64,000 nt of DNA from Diphasiastrum complanatum (GCA_029204225.1 CM055097.1:27125039-27189038); one strand, 5' to 3'. Counted from the first letter of the stretch, positions 11,163 to 23,463 are shown. The notes: generated by a model from the letters alone, not told the origin. Made by a program: numbers and translations.

Positions 11163-12470
11163 ACACTTAATTGAAGATATTATAAGGAATGGTTTTTTAC
11201 TTATGACTAATCTTTTGTTAAACATAGTCATCTCTTGCTTACTTTGTTACATGATGATTGAACTGATCCAAGGCATAAATTTGTACCTGTCTTTGGCTTA
11301 CAATACTCTTGGATCGCATGAGTTGCGCAAGCCAAAGACTGTTTCTACCCGTTTCTCAAATATGGCAGCTTAAATAAATTCGTAAATTTTGTATATACCC
11401 TTTCAAGTTCACACTAGTAATTAAACTAGTAATCGAGCTTGAATACCCTTTGAAAAACATGGATATGCTCAGGGTGGGTTTGAACTATTACACGACTCTT
11501 TTATGGGTCCACGGGTTAGCATGGCATGGATTTTTCCTGATACTATTATACGTGTGTCCATGCTCAACTCATAAATCTTTTCATGAAAATATTTTGCACA
11601 TGTTTAACATGCATCCTTTCATGTATTTTATTTATAATAAAAGTAATCACTGATATGGCCTGTTACATTGGTCAGCATGGTCTTTGCCCTGATACGGTAA
11701 TATGACAGCTTAGCCTATCGCTAAAATTCGAAAGCGAATGGGAAGATTGGACTATATATATATATTTTGTAACCAAGCTGTTAAGTAGCAATGCTTATTT
11801 TGTACATGGATAACAACTGACATTCTGCGTTGACACAATTTTTGACACATCAATTTTCAATGCCCATCATTTGGATGATGAGGATTCTATTGATAAAGTT
11901 ACTCTTTCTGTTGATGATGCATGTTCTATTGGTGAAAGTTCTACTACTTAGTCTTCTACACATTTGCAGCCACGTGATGAGCATAAGTTATCTTGTTCTA
12001 TTATTTCTATAAGGCATCCAAAATAATACTTTAAGGCAAAAGTGGGATAGTGTTGCTGCTGGAGTGGAGAATCCTGGGAGCGTGATGGGGATGCTTTCTA
12101 GAGTTGTGTGATCTTACAAAGAGACGTGGGGGGCGGACATGCACATTTCACCGAAGAGAGGAGAGAAAACGTGCATTCCACCGGAGAGAGGAGAAAGAAT
12201 AACAGATTCGTAAGAGAGAAAAAATTGGATGAACATTATGCTCATTGAGGTGGTCCCAAAATACAAAAAGGACACATGAGCACAATGCATTGGGTGCTCT
12301 TTATTCATCTATTTCGTGTCTTTTTCTCTTTCACAAAGGACTGTGCTTTTCATCACATCCTTTCATTTGGTGCGACCTGCTTTGGAAGCCTCTTCCCCCT
12401 TTTATAGAGGACTGTGTTTTTCAACACATTCTCACATTTGAGCTTGTTTTCTTCATTTGCTCCGGGTGAT
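11163..12470. other. No gene recognised
   Basis: AT-rich spacer. A frame near 11860-12020 has an acidic, coding-like composition (DDEDSIDKVTLSVDDACS) but is short and stops soon. A purine-rich segment at 12139-12198 repeats a cca/cc-gagagaggaga unit twice. I see no gene. Confidence 0.45.
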
Positions 12471-12475
12471 CACCC

Positions 12476-13440
12476 TTGGTTTGTTTACTCCTGATACGAC
12501 CTATCTCTCTCAAAAGCATGGCAAGGCAGCTCTACCTTCTTCTTCAAATCGGTCCCCATGCTTTGCTCTCAGTCTTGACAAGATGGACGATCAGTGCGCC
12601 TAACAATTTCTCGCTTAATCCTAGAGGAATTCTTCCTCTTCCGACTTCCATCCATCCTTCTCTTAGTTACTTAGAAGCTCTCAAACTCATTCCCTGTTCT
12701 TATTATCTCCTTCCCCCCTTTGTGGACAAATGGGCGATCATGAAGAAGGTGAATATTTCTGTTGAATCCAAAAAGACTTTAGATGGTAATCTCTCTGTCT
12801 CCTTTTTGCAGGATCTTGAAACCCTTAATGTTTGCAAGCTTCTCTATTTGATACTTCTGTTGTCATCTTCTTAAATGCTCTTCTTCTTGATCCTGCTAAT
12901 CTATCAACCTTTCCATTGCTCCTTACTTCAAATTCTTTGTTGATTTCGAGTCGTTGGGGGCTAATTGTTTCCTGCTTCACTTTGGATCTAAAACGGACGT
13001 CCATGAGCTCCTTCTTTCCTCTACTTTCAGATTCAAAAATTCCATTGTTTCAGCTTTTAAGTTTAGCAAGAACTTCAACCGTCAGAATGCTGAATCTATT
13101 TTTCTTCTTGTCCACTTGTCGCTCCCTCTCTTTCCTGTTGGGTTCAAATGCCTCCTTTTTTGTTTGCTCTCTTGTTTAGGAGAAGTTTAGACATTGTCGT
13201 TGATCTTGACTCTCATTTCTGGCCTCACGTTAAAGCGTGCATCCTTTGGAAACTGGCAGATGACTTCTTTCTCTTATTGGCATTTTCAATGGTCAAGTTT
13301 ATTTCAATCAACCTATTCACTTAGATTCTATGTCTGCTTTCTGCAAATCTTGCCTTAGTTTCACTCAGTGCTCATCCTTTGGAGTACGCTCCCCCCTTTC
13401 TGCTGAACAAACGAAGTGTTTCTTTTGGAGAAAGCTAACA
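12476..13440 (+). pseudogene. LINE ORF1 remnant
   Basis: A broken plus-strand region just upstream of a recognisable LINE ORF2. Frames shift several times. The part FNRQNAESIFLLVHLSLPLF (about 13073-13135) resembles the central region of plant LINE ORF1 proteins. A later piece around 13330-13375 (FCKSCLSFTQC) resembles a degraded zinc knuckle. ORF1 proteins bind the element's RNA. The call rests on weak motifs plus position, so it is tentative. The interval 13441-14390 has no recognised coding sequence and may be the rest of the same element. Confidence 0.45.
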
Positions 13441-14394
13441 AGGATCATGTAAGCACCACTGTTGTCCCAAACATGAATGTCGAAGAGCACTAGAGTTATC
13501 AGCAGATGTGACAATAGAGATACAAATTGTGCATCCTTCTTCTCAATTAGCATACCTAGCAACTTGCACTGCTATAGACGCAAGATAGTCAGAGTAGACT
13601 ACACACTCTATCACTGATGGAGCAGCGAACCTACAGAAAACTCTCTGTTTTTCTCTTATGGCAAACTCTGCTGACTTTATCGCCGCTGCCGCAGACCAGA
13701 ATATAGTGCGATTTCCTTCCTCAGGAAAGAGTCCCTCAGACCATCAACATATTCGTGCGACTAATCAAATCATCGTAGGTCAGAATTACCTAGACATTGG
13801 CAGTAATGAAGCTGTCTTGACCGCAGATTTTTTTACACAGATTGCAATCAAATATCCCTTGCCGGAAAAGACACTTCTACTAAGCTTTTAAAAAAGAGAT
13901 ACTTATAGAAGCGATGATCCACAACAGCAAACTCTACTTCCTTGCTCAATGTTAAAGACAACCCAAATCTGAGAGACTTTCAGACTGCTTTCACAGAAGC
14001 ACTCCCAGAATACATGCCGACTACTCACAACCCAACTGAAATTTACTATGGGAAAGAGATTTGAATTAATGGGTAAGACGTTTTAAGAGATTCTGTTGTC
14101 TAATAGCTCTCTAGACAATGCTTCATCATATTCAGAACCACGAAAATCTAGAGCTTTCTCCAATGGTGAAAGGAAAAACCTTTCGACGAACTCTCATGAG
14201 AGCCTTTGACAACTACTCTTGCTCCCTCTGCTCAATTATGGTGGCCTCCTTCTGAAATGGGACAGAATCAAATCAACAAGATTTTTACCGAAGCTCGCTC
14301 AAGGCGTCGGCACCCACTAAAGCCCAGGATTCATACGTTGTGCATGCTTAGATCGAGTGCGAAGACGGAACTTCCTCGCAGGTTACTACTCTTC

Positions 14395-14738
14395 CGTAAT
14401 GGATTTTTGGTGACTATTTTGCCCATTTCTGAACAGATTAAAAAGCAAAATAGTCACCTTTTTTTTTAAAAAAAAAATTAGTGCATATTCTGCCTACGTC
14501 TACCACGTGGCAGCATCGGATTGGTGTCAATTTTGTTTAGTGCTGATTCTGCTTGTGCCTGCCACGTGGCAGCAAAGGATTGATTTAAAAAGGGTCCAAA
14601 AATCCATTACGCAATGAAAGGGGTCGGGCAGAGGCCATTTTGCCCGGTTCGGATTTCCAAAAAAATTTAGGCTCGGCCCATTTGGGCCTCGCCTAAAAAA
14701 ATTCTGGAAATCCTTACCGGGCAGAATGGCCTCTGCCC
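14395..14738. repeat. Nested inverted repeats (foldback/MITE-like)
   Basis: Three inverted pairs lie together: cgtaatggatttttgg at 14395-14410 against 14596-14611 (perfect, 16 bases); ggtgactattttgc at 14409-14422 against 14445-14458 (perfect); and a long hairpin, 14626-14658 against 14705-14738, with an inner stem through ctcggcccatttgggcctcg. A ccacgtggcagc block also occurs twice between them, at about 14503 and 14563. The region separates the decayed LINE halves. It could fold over most of its length and could give rise to small RNAs. Confidence 0.75.
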
Positions 14739-14804
14739 AGCTCCTTCCATAATACGTTTTGTACTCTTAGTGGACATGCTTTCACTACTTCTTGTACCTT
14801 GCTT

Positions 14805-16495
14805 ATGAATGTGATTTATTGGAATGTTAGAGGTCTCAATTCCCCTATTCGCTACTCTCTACTCTTTCACTATCGCTTACCAAATCGTTTGTCTGCAATT
14901 TCAATTACTCCTATACTTCTGCTGACGGTACCTGTGGCAGCTTGGTGACCCTTGTTTCTAGAGACTGGAAGTTGGCTTCTCACTTTTCCCTTCCTGGTGG
15001 TCGTGTTAATATTTGCACTATTTCTGAATGTGGTTTCTCCTTCAATATTTTCAACGTTTAAGCCCCTAACTCTCCCAACGCTCGTGTTGACCTTTGGAAT
15101 GCCATCTCTACATTCAACTCCTTACCTTGGATCATTACGTGAAACTTCAACATGTATCTACACCCTCTTGACAGCCCTAATCGTATCTCGTATGTGGAGA
15201 GGCTAGCCTGGAGAATATTTTAGCTATTCTGATGCCCTTACACTACAATTTCCCTCGTTTTTATTCTTGGACTAATGGACGTTCCCCTTCTTTCTTTGCT
15301 TCTGCTAGACTTGACAGATTCTATCTCTCCAATAAAGGGGACCTACACCACCATCCCCTCTTTTCTTCTTTCAGATCACCTCTCTGTTAACCTCCACTTT
15401 AGACTCTTCCCTGTCAAAACCTCCAAACGTCACTCGGTCTATATCATGAACAATTCACTTATCTAGAATAAAGAGTCCTTCAATTCTGTCCTTTCCATTA
15501 AGATTTCTTCTGTTTTGGATTTGGGAAATATCATTGACTGCTCGCGATCCTACATCCGCTAGCAAGGAAAACTCACCAGAAGTTCCACCTCTCTCCTCGA
15601 ATCCTCCCTCAAGTAAACTCTTTCCTCCCTCTCTCTAGTTAGGGCCTATGTTGTTGACCCGTCCCTTCATGCAAGTGAATACCTTACAACCTCCAACCAA
15701 CTTAAAATTCTCAATCACTCCAAAGTTGCTATTTTGCGCAAGAGAACTCACCTTAATGGGAAGCAGACCTTCCATCCGTCTTCTTCTTCAAGAAACTTCA
15801 ATCCTAGCACGGAAGACAAGACTTTTGTGGCCATTTTGTTAACGGTTCATCTCTTTCCCCTCCTCTCTTTCGATTATGACTCTGTTTCTCTCTCTACTCT
15901 TTTTTTCTTAGAAGAGCTTCACTCTCCACTCAAAATTGTCAACAAAGACAAAACTCATGGCTCTGACGATGTCACTTCTAACTTTTTTCTGGCAAATTGG
16001 GATTTGGTCGATCCCTCTCTCCTCCTTGCCACCAATTTTGTGTTATCTTCGGGATCCTTCCCTTCCTTCTCATAGGGGCTCATTAACCTTGTCCCTAAAA
16101 CTGAGTCCTCCTCCACGTTTTCTGATTATCGACAGCTCACCATGCTCAATACCTCATACAAAATCTTGGCGAAAGCTATTGCTAGAAGGGTTGCCCCGCT
16201 CCTCCCTTCCCATCTTTCCAAGAGCCAATCTGGTTTTATTAAAGGCAAATCCCTTTTCGATAACATTCTAAATGTCTGGTTTGCTATCGACTCCTCTCTC
16301 TAGTTCAGCTACTCGGCCCTTGTGATAAAGATTGATTTCGACAAAGCCTTTGACTACATTAGCTGGAATTACCTCCTCACATGCTACCCTACATTCGTTT
16401 TTTTCGACTATCTCATCAAACTTATCCGTGCTCTTTTTTCCTTTGCCTCGTCTTCTATTCTTTTCAGGAATTCCTTTCTTCCTGAAGAAACTTAA
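14805..16495 (+). pseudogene. LINE ORF2 (endonuclease - reverse transcriptase), truncated
   Basis: This encodes the non-LTR retrotransposon enzyme that nicks target DNA and copies RNA into it. The start at 14805 gives MNVIYWNVRGLNSP, the canonical beginning of the apurinic-type endonuclease domain. Further endonuclease motifs follow in other frames: FNVYAPNSPNARVDLW, WIITGNFNM, FYSWTNGRSP and ARLDRFYLS. Reverse transcriptase motifs follow: KTHGSDDVTSNFF, LINLVPKT, SDYRQLTMLNTSYKILAKA, KSQSGFIKGKSLFDNIL and VIKIDFDKAFD. The frame is broken by many indels and stops, and the sequence ends before the catalytic FADD-type motif, where a copia LTR begins. It is an old, dead copy. Confidence 0.88.
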
Positions 16496-16533
16496 TGTTT
16501 CTAGCCACAAAGCTTTGATAGCTTTCGAGTTCG

Positions 16534-17475
16534 TGTCTGCAGAAATGCACGAAAAGGACCAACAGGTCTTTGTATCTGCAGAAATACAAAGGAGCCACTC
16601 ACAGGCAGAAACCGCCCCAGACAATAATCGCCTACATAACGGTTTCAACGAAGGCCAAAACCTGAAGACACGAAGGTCAAATGAACGAGGACTCGAAGGC
16701 AAAGACCCGAAGTAGGACCTCGAAGGGGAAGCCGAAGGCTGAAGGAAGACACAAAGCCACAAAGCTCGAAACACCCGAAGATCGAAAGACGGTGGATCTT
16801 CACGCTCCAAGTACAAAGGAGATTAAGCAAAGTACTAGGAGGAGAACCACCTCCACAGACAATTTCGATGGCAAACTGAGTGTCATTAGAACGTGCTTAA
16901 CCAGTCGTTCTTGTAATCAATGATTAGACTAAACCATTTCTCTCAATCTGTATATAAACACGACGAACACGAGAGAATTGGTTGAACATCATAATTGTTA
17001 GCCCATGTCCAAGAGTTTGCTGGTAAGCGAGACTGTCTGATAAAATTCATGAGAGACATAGTATCTCTTGCACCGATGTGCTGGGTGGGTTTGTCACACA
17101 GTGCTCAAGAAAAGATCATTGATTATACAACAGGCATAATGCACATGTTTTTTTTTCTTTATCTTGAATGATATCGAATATTTTAATGTCTGATCGTTGT
17201 TAGTACATGTTCAGCTATTTATTCTTATTCTGCACACTGGCTCATTCTTGTTGAATGCTTAAACAAATTAAAAACATAGGTCAACAGTGTCTGTCTACAC
17301 TCTATAAAATTGTAGATCTGATCGAGCATTTTATCCAAGTACAGTGAACCCGTTGTTCGTGTTAAGATACACATTAGTTGTATCAGAGCAATCGAGGTTC
17401 CAAGAAAAGAAAGTGCAAATGCGAATCCCTTCGGTTTCGTTTCATGCAACAATTGCCAATCGACCTTTCTCAACA
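16534..17475 (+). repeat. 5' LTR of copia element A
   Basis: Starts tgtctgcagaaatgcacg and probably ends ctttctcaaca, followed by an initiator-tRNA primer site. A TATA-like ctgtatataaacacg lies at about 16950. The right border is uncertain because an alternative tgtatcagagc site lies at about 17380. Confidence 0.6.
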
Positions 17476-17476
17476 G

Positions 17477-17490
17477 TGGTATCAGAGTTG
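17477..17490 (+). other. Primer-binding site of copia A
   Basis: The sequence tggtatcagagttg matches the initiator-methionine tRNA site used by most plant copia elements. It sets element A on the plus strand. Element D is inserted 12 bases further on. Confidence 0.7.
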
Positions 17491-17501
17491 ATAACAGTTT
17501 C

Positions 17502-18072
17502 TGATGCAAATAATTTCGGATGGAGTTCAGATATCATTGTTGGTCACTTCCAGCTACATCATTCCTACAATCCTCCAAAATGTAGACAGACACTGTTGTA
17601 CTACGTTAACAAATTAATGTAGCATTCAACGAAATTCAAACCAAGGTGCAGAATCAAATGAACAAGTGAATCAGACACACGAATAGTAGCAGACATTCAA
17701 GATCAGACAGGACAAGAAATCATCTATTGATTCTTCTGATTCTTCAAGCACTACATGCAGATCCACGTAGTGCGTTGGCGTGAGAGAAATACAGTTCTCC
17801 CATGAGTGATGTCTCACTTACTAGCAGACTTGTGGATCTTCAGATCCTATTCAAAATTGTCTTGCACGTAGGAGGACATGTATTCTGTGTTTTCGTCTTC
17901 TTGCTTACTAGCATCAGACTACTTCATGTGTGTATCAAGTATCATCCAATAAGTATATAGTCGCCCTGTGTAACTTCTATTAGAGTGATCAAACATGTAT
18001 AGCTAATCACGAAATTACAAGAGTGACAGATTAGCCATGACCTAGGGTGTATCTGCTAACATCATGCTATCA
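17502..18072 (-). repeat. 3' LTR of element D
   Basis: Same sequence as 19281-19863 with scattered substitutions and small indels. The divergence between the two copies would date the insertion. Confidence 0.85.
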
Positions 18073-18269
18073 TATTCGTCTTGATGTCACGAAGTGTGAG
18101 GTGGCTCCTGAATCTAGGATCACCTCATGTGTGTTAGATGTAGACGCTGCACACACGTCTTCACAAATGTAGGCGGTCGAACAATTTATGTTCGATCTCT
18201 CTTTGCCCATTTTTTAGCTCTCAAGCTCCTGACATAGGATGAACTGCTATTGTTCTCTTGTCTATTCTA

Positions 18270-19170
18270 TGTTGATTTGTTCCTCGGGTTCAGGCAACAA
18301 TCGATGGTTGCATGACCCTTCTTGTGGTAGTAGATACACTCAATCTTTGGATTGAGCCAACATGATCAACCGTGTGCCCATTTCGTCTGCATCTTACGCA
18401 AGTCTTCTTGTCTCCACCTTGTTGCTTCGACCTCCCTTTGCTCTTCCAGTTGCTTTTGCTAGTCCCCTCTGTTTGTTGATCACGATCCTGCCTTTGATTC
18501 GACTCCCTCTTAGGCTTGAATTGTTTCTTGGATTTTTTTTTGTTGCCGTAGAGGGCCTAGTCAGAACCATCCTTGTGATCAAGGTGTTCTCTAGCCTCGA
18601 CTTCCTCTCGAATCTCGACAATTGCCTTTTCGAGGGTCATGGTAGGATCTTTCGCGAGCAGGGTTCTGGTTGTCTGGAAAAATCTGGGTAAGGCGCTCAA
18701 CAGGTAAGTGAGCTGCTTCTCAACTAACATTGTGTTCTCTGCTCCAGAGTTATGTAGTGATAGAAATAGATCCTTCATCTTCCTTACAAAAGAAGTGAAG
18801 TCCTTCCCAACCCACTATAGATTTGTCAACTGATCTTCCAGCATCATTATTTGACTTCTTGATTTTGTTTGAAATCTCATGAGCAGTGCATCCAACATCT
18901 CCTTAGCTTTGGAGAGTGTAGCCAGGTCAAGCGTGAGACTATCTTCGATGAATGAAGATAGCAAGGCTACTGCCTTGTCATTTTTCTCCCTCCACTCGCG
19001 TAGCTCTTTGCCTGATGTCGTAGGAATCTCTTCTGTGCCATCCACCCAGGGGAATAGACCTTCACCCTTGAGTATCAATGATGTCTTAACTTTTTGCAGG
19101 CTAGAAAGTTAGATCCTGAAGAATCTAGAACTGTACAGATCTTGCTCTGTATGATGCTGATTGAAGCCAT
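18270..19170 (-). pseudogene. Copia gag of element D, broken
   Basis: The start at 19170 gives MASISIIQSKICTVLDSSG, the same beginning as the gag of element A. After a frameshift it continues as KGEGLFPWVDGTEEIPT, SLTLDLATLSKAKEM, RFQTKSRSQIMMLEDQLTNL (about 19080-18820), VRKMKDLFLSLHNSG and QTTRTLLAKDPTMTLEKA. It ends with a lysine/arginine-rich stretch and a CCHC-like knuckle, CIYYHKKGHATIDC (about 18340-18290). Gag proteins build the particle that packages element RNA. Stops and frameshifts make this copy non-functional. Confidence 0.82.
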
Positions 19171-19265
19171 TGCTTCTGAAGTCTGTTCACTTGTTGATGG
19201 TTGATTGTTTGAATGTTTGGCCTCCTGGATCTGATAGCCTTTGGCTATGTCAGATTATGACAAGG

Positions 19266-19280
19266 TAGCTCTGATACCAC
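19266..19280 (-). other. Primer-binding site of element D
   Basis: On the minus strand gtggtatcagagcta directly follows the end of the 5' LTR. This is the initiator-tRNA site and fixes the element's orientation. Confidence 0.85.
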
Positions 19281-19863
19281 TGATGCGAATAATTTTGGAT
19301 GGAGTTCAGATATGATTGCTGGTCACTGCCAAATGCATCATTCCTACAGTACTCCAGAATATAGACAGACACTATTGTACTATGTTAACAAATTAATGCA
19401 GCATTCAACGAAATTCAAACCAAGGTGCGGAATTAAATGAACAAGTGAATTAGACACATGAATAGTAGCAGACTAAAATTACATTCAATATCAGACAGGA
19501 CAAGAAATCATCTATTGATTCTTTTGATTCTTCAAGCACTGCATGCAGATCCACGTAGTGCATTGGCATGAGAGAAATACAGTTCTCCCACGAGTGATGT
19601 CTCGCTTACTAGCGGACTTGTGGATCTTCAGATCCTATTTAGAATTGTCTCGCACGCAGGCGAACATGTATTCTGTGTTTTCGTCTTCTTGCTTACTAAC
19701 ATCAAACTACTTCATGTGTGTATCAATTATCATCCGTTGTAAGTATATAGTCGCCTGTGTAACTTCTAGATTAGAGTGATTAAACATTTATAGCTAATCA
19801 CGAAATTACAAGAGTGACAGATTAGCCACGACCTAGGGTGTATCTGCTGACGTCATGCTATCA
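19281..19863 (-). repeat. 5' LTR of element D
   Basis: Partner of 17502-18072, bounded by tgatagcatga and gcatca on the minus strand. Confidence 0.85.
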
Positions 19864-20295
19864 GATCAGATATCTGTACTTCTGGGTACTTGCATGATCT
19901 TCTTGATCTTTTTAGAGCATGAGGAAAAAAAAGGTGTCGCGACGATTTTCGTGTCGCTTCGAGTCGTTTGACTTTCTCGTCGTCTGACTTTCTCCTGCTG
20001 CATCACAAAAGATTCTCTTTCACGAATCTTTCGCATTTGTGTCTTCTCATCAGGTTGTTCGCGAACATTTTCGCTTCGTGTCTTTTGACTTTCGCGTTCG
20101 CAAACATTTTCGTCAGGAAGAGGGTTGAAAGCTAGCAAAGCTTTGGTAATAGAAACGCTTTGTTTCTTCAGTTTCAAAGACAATTGGAGCTTCTTACAAC
20201 AAGAGCCTATTAGATCTCTGAAGGCTATCAGATCCAAGAGATCATACATTCAAAACAAAGAGCTAGAAACAAGCTGAAAAACATAGTTCACAACA

Positions 20296-20640
20296 ATGGC
20301 GTCTATAAACAACATACAATCGAAGATCTGCACCATCCTCGACTCATCTGGGCCTAACTTCCTAGCATGAAAGAAGATAAAGACTTCTCTCATCTTGAAG
20401 GGAGAAAGCTTAGGGCCCTGGGTGGACGGCATCGAAGAGATGCCTACGGCCATCGGTAGAGAGCTACAAGAGTGGAGAGAACGGAACGACAAGGCAATAG
20501 TCGTCTTATCCTCCTCCATCGACGAAGATAGCCTAACGCTTGACCTCGCGACACTCTCTAACGCAAGAGAGATGTGGGATGCATTACTGACCAGGTTCCA
20601 GACAAAATCACGCAGTCAGATAATGCTTCTCGAACACTAG
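20296..20640 (+). pseudogene. Copia A gag, N-terminal part
   Basis: The start at 20296 gives MASINNIQSKICTILDSSGP. An early stop (FLA*KK) follows, then ILKGESLGPWVDGIEEMPT, SLTLDLATLSNAREMWD and RFQTKSRSQIMLLEH, ending at a stop at 20638-20640. It is the same gag type as element D on the opposite strand. The zinc knuckle, protease and integrase are missing. A deletion joins this gag to the reverse transcriptase piece at 20660. Confidence 0.8.
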
Positions 20641-20659
20641 CTGACCAACCTACGATGGG

Positions 20660-21063
20660 ATGACAATTCATGCCAGGCAGCTCGGCTTCGACATCTGAAG
20701 AGTTCCGTGGATTCAACGGCGAACCGCAAACCTATGAGAAAGTCATCGACATTCCATACAAAGACAAAGTGGTGCAAGCCATGAGGAGATCGAATCCATG
20801 AAGAAGAACAAGGTATGGACGTTGCAACCAGTTACAGATAAGCAAAAAACCGTGCAATGCAAATGGGTATACAAATTGAAGTACGAACCGAATGGAAATG
20901 TGTCTAGATACAAGGCCAGACTTGTAGTCAAGGGTTTCTCTCAGAAGTACGGTATCGATTGCACTGAGACCTTCTCTCCAGTAGTCAAGCATGTGTCCCT
21001 ACGTACTCTATCTGCATATGCAGCCGCTTATGACCTCATGATCCACATAGGGGATGAGAAAAC
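20660..21063 (+). pseudogene. Copia A reverse transcriptase fragment
   Basis: Reads GEPQTYEKVIDIPYKDKVV, then KKNKVWTLQPVTDKQK, CKWVYKLKYEPNGNVSRYKA, RLVVKGFSQKYGIDCTETF and SPVVKHVSLRTLSAYAAAYD. This is the N-terminal half of the copia reverse transcriptase, before the catalytic YVDD motif. It stops abruptly at 21063, where minus-strand LTR B begins, so the rest was cut off or displaced by that insertion. Confidence 0.85.
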
Positions 21064-21497
21064 TGTTGGAAAGAGCTGTGTAATATATAGGTCTAAAAGA
21101 ATAGAATAAAAATAATTCGAACGACAAGAAAGAAAACTTATCGTGCGCAGCGGAATAAAGTATCTTCCTCTTTCTTCATGCATGACTACGCCTATCAATT
21201 TCGAACAACACTATAGTGATAAAAATCCTGTTTAATCCTATAGTAACTAGCTTTGAAATCATCAGTACTACAGTGATTACGTAGCCAAACATTTAAAGCA
21301 TTGAATTATCAGACAAATAATTTATCATGAAGAATTATAGAAACGCATACATTCTGAGACAAACCTGAACGCAATAAAAGATGGTATTGATTCAGTATGA
21401 AACGAAACAGAAGTAAATGAGCACAACAAGTTTGCAGATTGAAGCCGCGTACTCTAAGCTATTTCTAAGCGACTAAATAAAAGTCTGAATTAAGCAT
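21064..21497 (-). repeat. LTR B, lower part (interrupted by element C)
   Basis: On the minus strand this matches the LTR at 35357-35907: the shared blocks are ctgcgc-cgataagt, gcgtagtcatgca, gattacgtagccaaaca (reversed) and the end ctttccaaca. It abuts the copia A reverse transcriptase. Its upper part resumes beyond element C at about 24370. Confidence 0.7.
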
Positions 21498-21888
21498 TGT
21501 AGAAAAAATAGTAATAATTCTTCCACAGAGAACACGATGAAAGTTTGAATAAATCAAACTAATATCAGTGTCTTTAATCGGGTTTGTTTCTGATCTATGT
21601 ATTAATAGAACAGTATTTACCTTGATTAAATTTGCGTGTGAAAATAATATGAGGAATTAAGAGACAACTTAAGACAATTTTAAACAAACAGAACCTACTT
21701 ATAATTCTGAATCTGAATCAGTATACATCTTTTGTTGTCTTATCTCGTTGTTGTGTCTCTGATTGATTGAGTCTGTGAGTCTCTTCAGTTTGAGAGTGTG
21801 TGAGTGTTTTTACAACGAGTAGTGCACATGTATTTATATTGCTATAGGACAGGTCTTTTGGCCTTTTAATTACAGGTCTTGTGCCACA
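21498..21888 (-). repeat. 3' LTR of element C
   Basis: Homologous to 23477-23891 over nearly its full length and about 24 bases shorter. Confidence 0.8.
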
Positions 21889-21984
21889 GTATATCTGTCA
21901 ATTCTTGAGTTTTATTGGCTTGTTCGATTCGAGTTTGAACGTTCAAGTGATACAAATTTCTTTCTCTGTTGCCTTTAGCAACTA

Positions 21985-23303
21985 GGTATCAGAATCTTCC
22001 TTGAACAGTTTATAAGAGTTCTTTGTGAAGGTTACTGGCATGCCTATATCGACTATCTTTGCTACGGATAGAAGATCTTTGTCAAGAGTAGGGACATAGA
22101 GAACTTCCTCCAGTTTCTTGTCACCCTGATTCGTGTCCAGCCATAGTACACCAGTTCCATCAACCACGTGCTTAGAACCGTCTCCAAGTATAATGGATCT
22201 CGAATAGTTCATCTTCTTGTGCTCAGACAATATTTGTTTTGAGAAACCAAAATGTGAGATAGATCTCGAATCAAGTACTACTTCTCGAATTTTAGAATCT
22301 GTAGAACAGCATAGATCAACACTAACATAAGCTACTGAGTTCCTTGTTGTCATGTCTTCTGCTGCTCTGCAGCATTCTGCTTTGTCCTTGACATAGTTTG
22401 AATATGAAGGTTCGCTTCGATTCTGCTCCTTTTTGTTTCTAGGATTCTGATAACAGTCTACTGTTGCATGACCCCATTCATGACAATGAATGTATTCAAT
22501 CTTTGAATTTAACCAACGCTTATCTTTTGTGTGACCTGATCTTTTGCATCTATTGCAAATCTTCTTATCACCAAAATTTTTCTGTTGTTTTCCTTATTGT
22601 TGATCATTTGTCTTAGACTCATTCTTTTTAGATGACACTCTCTTAAATTTAGACTTCTTAGAAGATTTATTCTTCTGAGTAAATAGAGCATTTTCAAAAT
22701 CACCATTGTCGTCATAGCATTCACAAGCTTCTATTTCCTCTTTAACTCCGTCTATTGTCTTTTGAAGTGTCATTGTCGCATCTTTCGCCACTAAGATTCG
22801 AGTTGTGTGGAATGATCTGGGTAGGGCTCGAAGAAAATAACTAAGCTGTTTTTCCTTTGAAATTGCATTTTCCATGCCAGAATTCTGCAAAGAAATAAAC
22901 AAATCTTTAATCTTTCGTACGAATGTGTTCAGGTCTTTGTCGTCCCGCTGTAGGTAAGTTAATTGGTCTTCCAAGAATATGATCTGATTACGAGATCAAG
23001 TCTCATTCTTGGTTTGCAATTCTTCCCATGAATCTTTTGCGTTTGAAATTGATGTAAGATCTAGTATTATATTGTCATGCACTGAAGACACAATAATTGC
23101 TATAGCTTTGTCATTTCTCGAACTCCATTCTCGAAGTTCTTTGCCAGGAGTAGTTATTGGCTTCTCCTCTATTGGTTCTACCCATTGTAATAGACCTTCG
23201 CCTTCAATATGAGTGAAATCTTTAATTTCCAAATCAAATAGTTTGAGCCTTCTAGATCCAAGATCGTAGTGATCTTAGCTTGAATATTGTTGATCGACGA
23301 CAT
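21985..23303 (-). pseudogene. Copia gag-protease of element C, broken
   Basis: The start at 23303 gives MSSINNIQAKITTILDLEGS, then after a frameshift EGEGLLQWVEPIEEKPI and SNAKDSWEEL. The middle part (22974-22594) has LTYLQRDDKDLNTFVRKIKD, LFISLQNSGMENAISKE and RILVAKDATMTLQKTIDG. A knuckle-like region follows near 22560. The last frame (22353-21985) is the protease and pre-integrase region: the catalytic DSGAS appears as DSRSI, with IILGDGSKHVVDGTG and LDKDLLSVAKI after it. The lost glycine and several frame breaks make it inactive. Confidence 0.82.
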
Positions 23304-23463
23304 CTTCTATTTTCTGAATAACTCTAGACGCGGCTTGCTGATGGATGTATGAAAAATGCTGAGAGGGATGCGAAGATACCACTGTATCGACTCTGACTTG
23401 CTGTGATACCACTATATCAGTTCCAAAAGCTCTGATACCACTGTATCAGCTCTAATTTTGTAT

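Larger units (their letters stand above)
17502..19863 (-). mobile_element. Gag-only copia derivative D (TR-GAG type)
   Basis: A short element between two near-identical LTRs: 17502-18072 (3' LTR, about 571 bases) and 19281-19863 (5' LTR, about 583 bases). Both begin tgatagcatga on the minus strand and end in gcatca. The interior of about 1.2 kb carries a primer site and a gag gene but no protease, integrase or reverse transcriptase. It lies inside copia element A, whose own gag is closely similar, so A's family probably supplied its enzymes. No matching 5-base target duplication was seen (gtttc against gatca). Confidence 0.82.
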
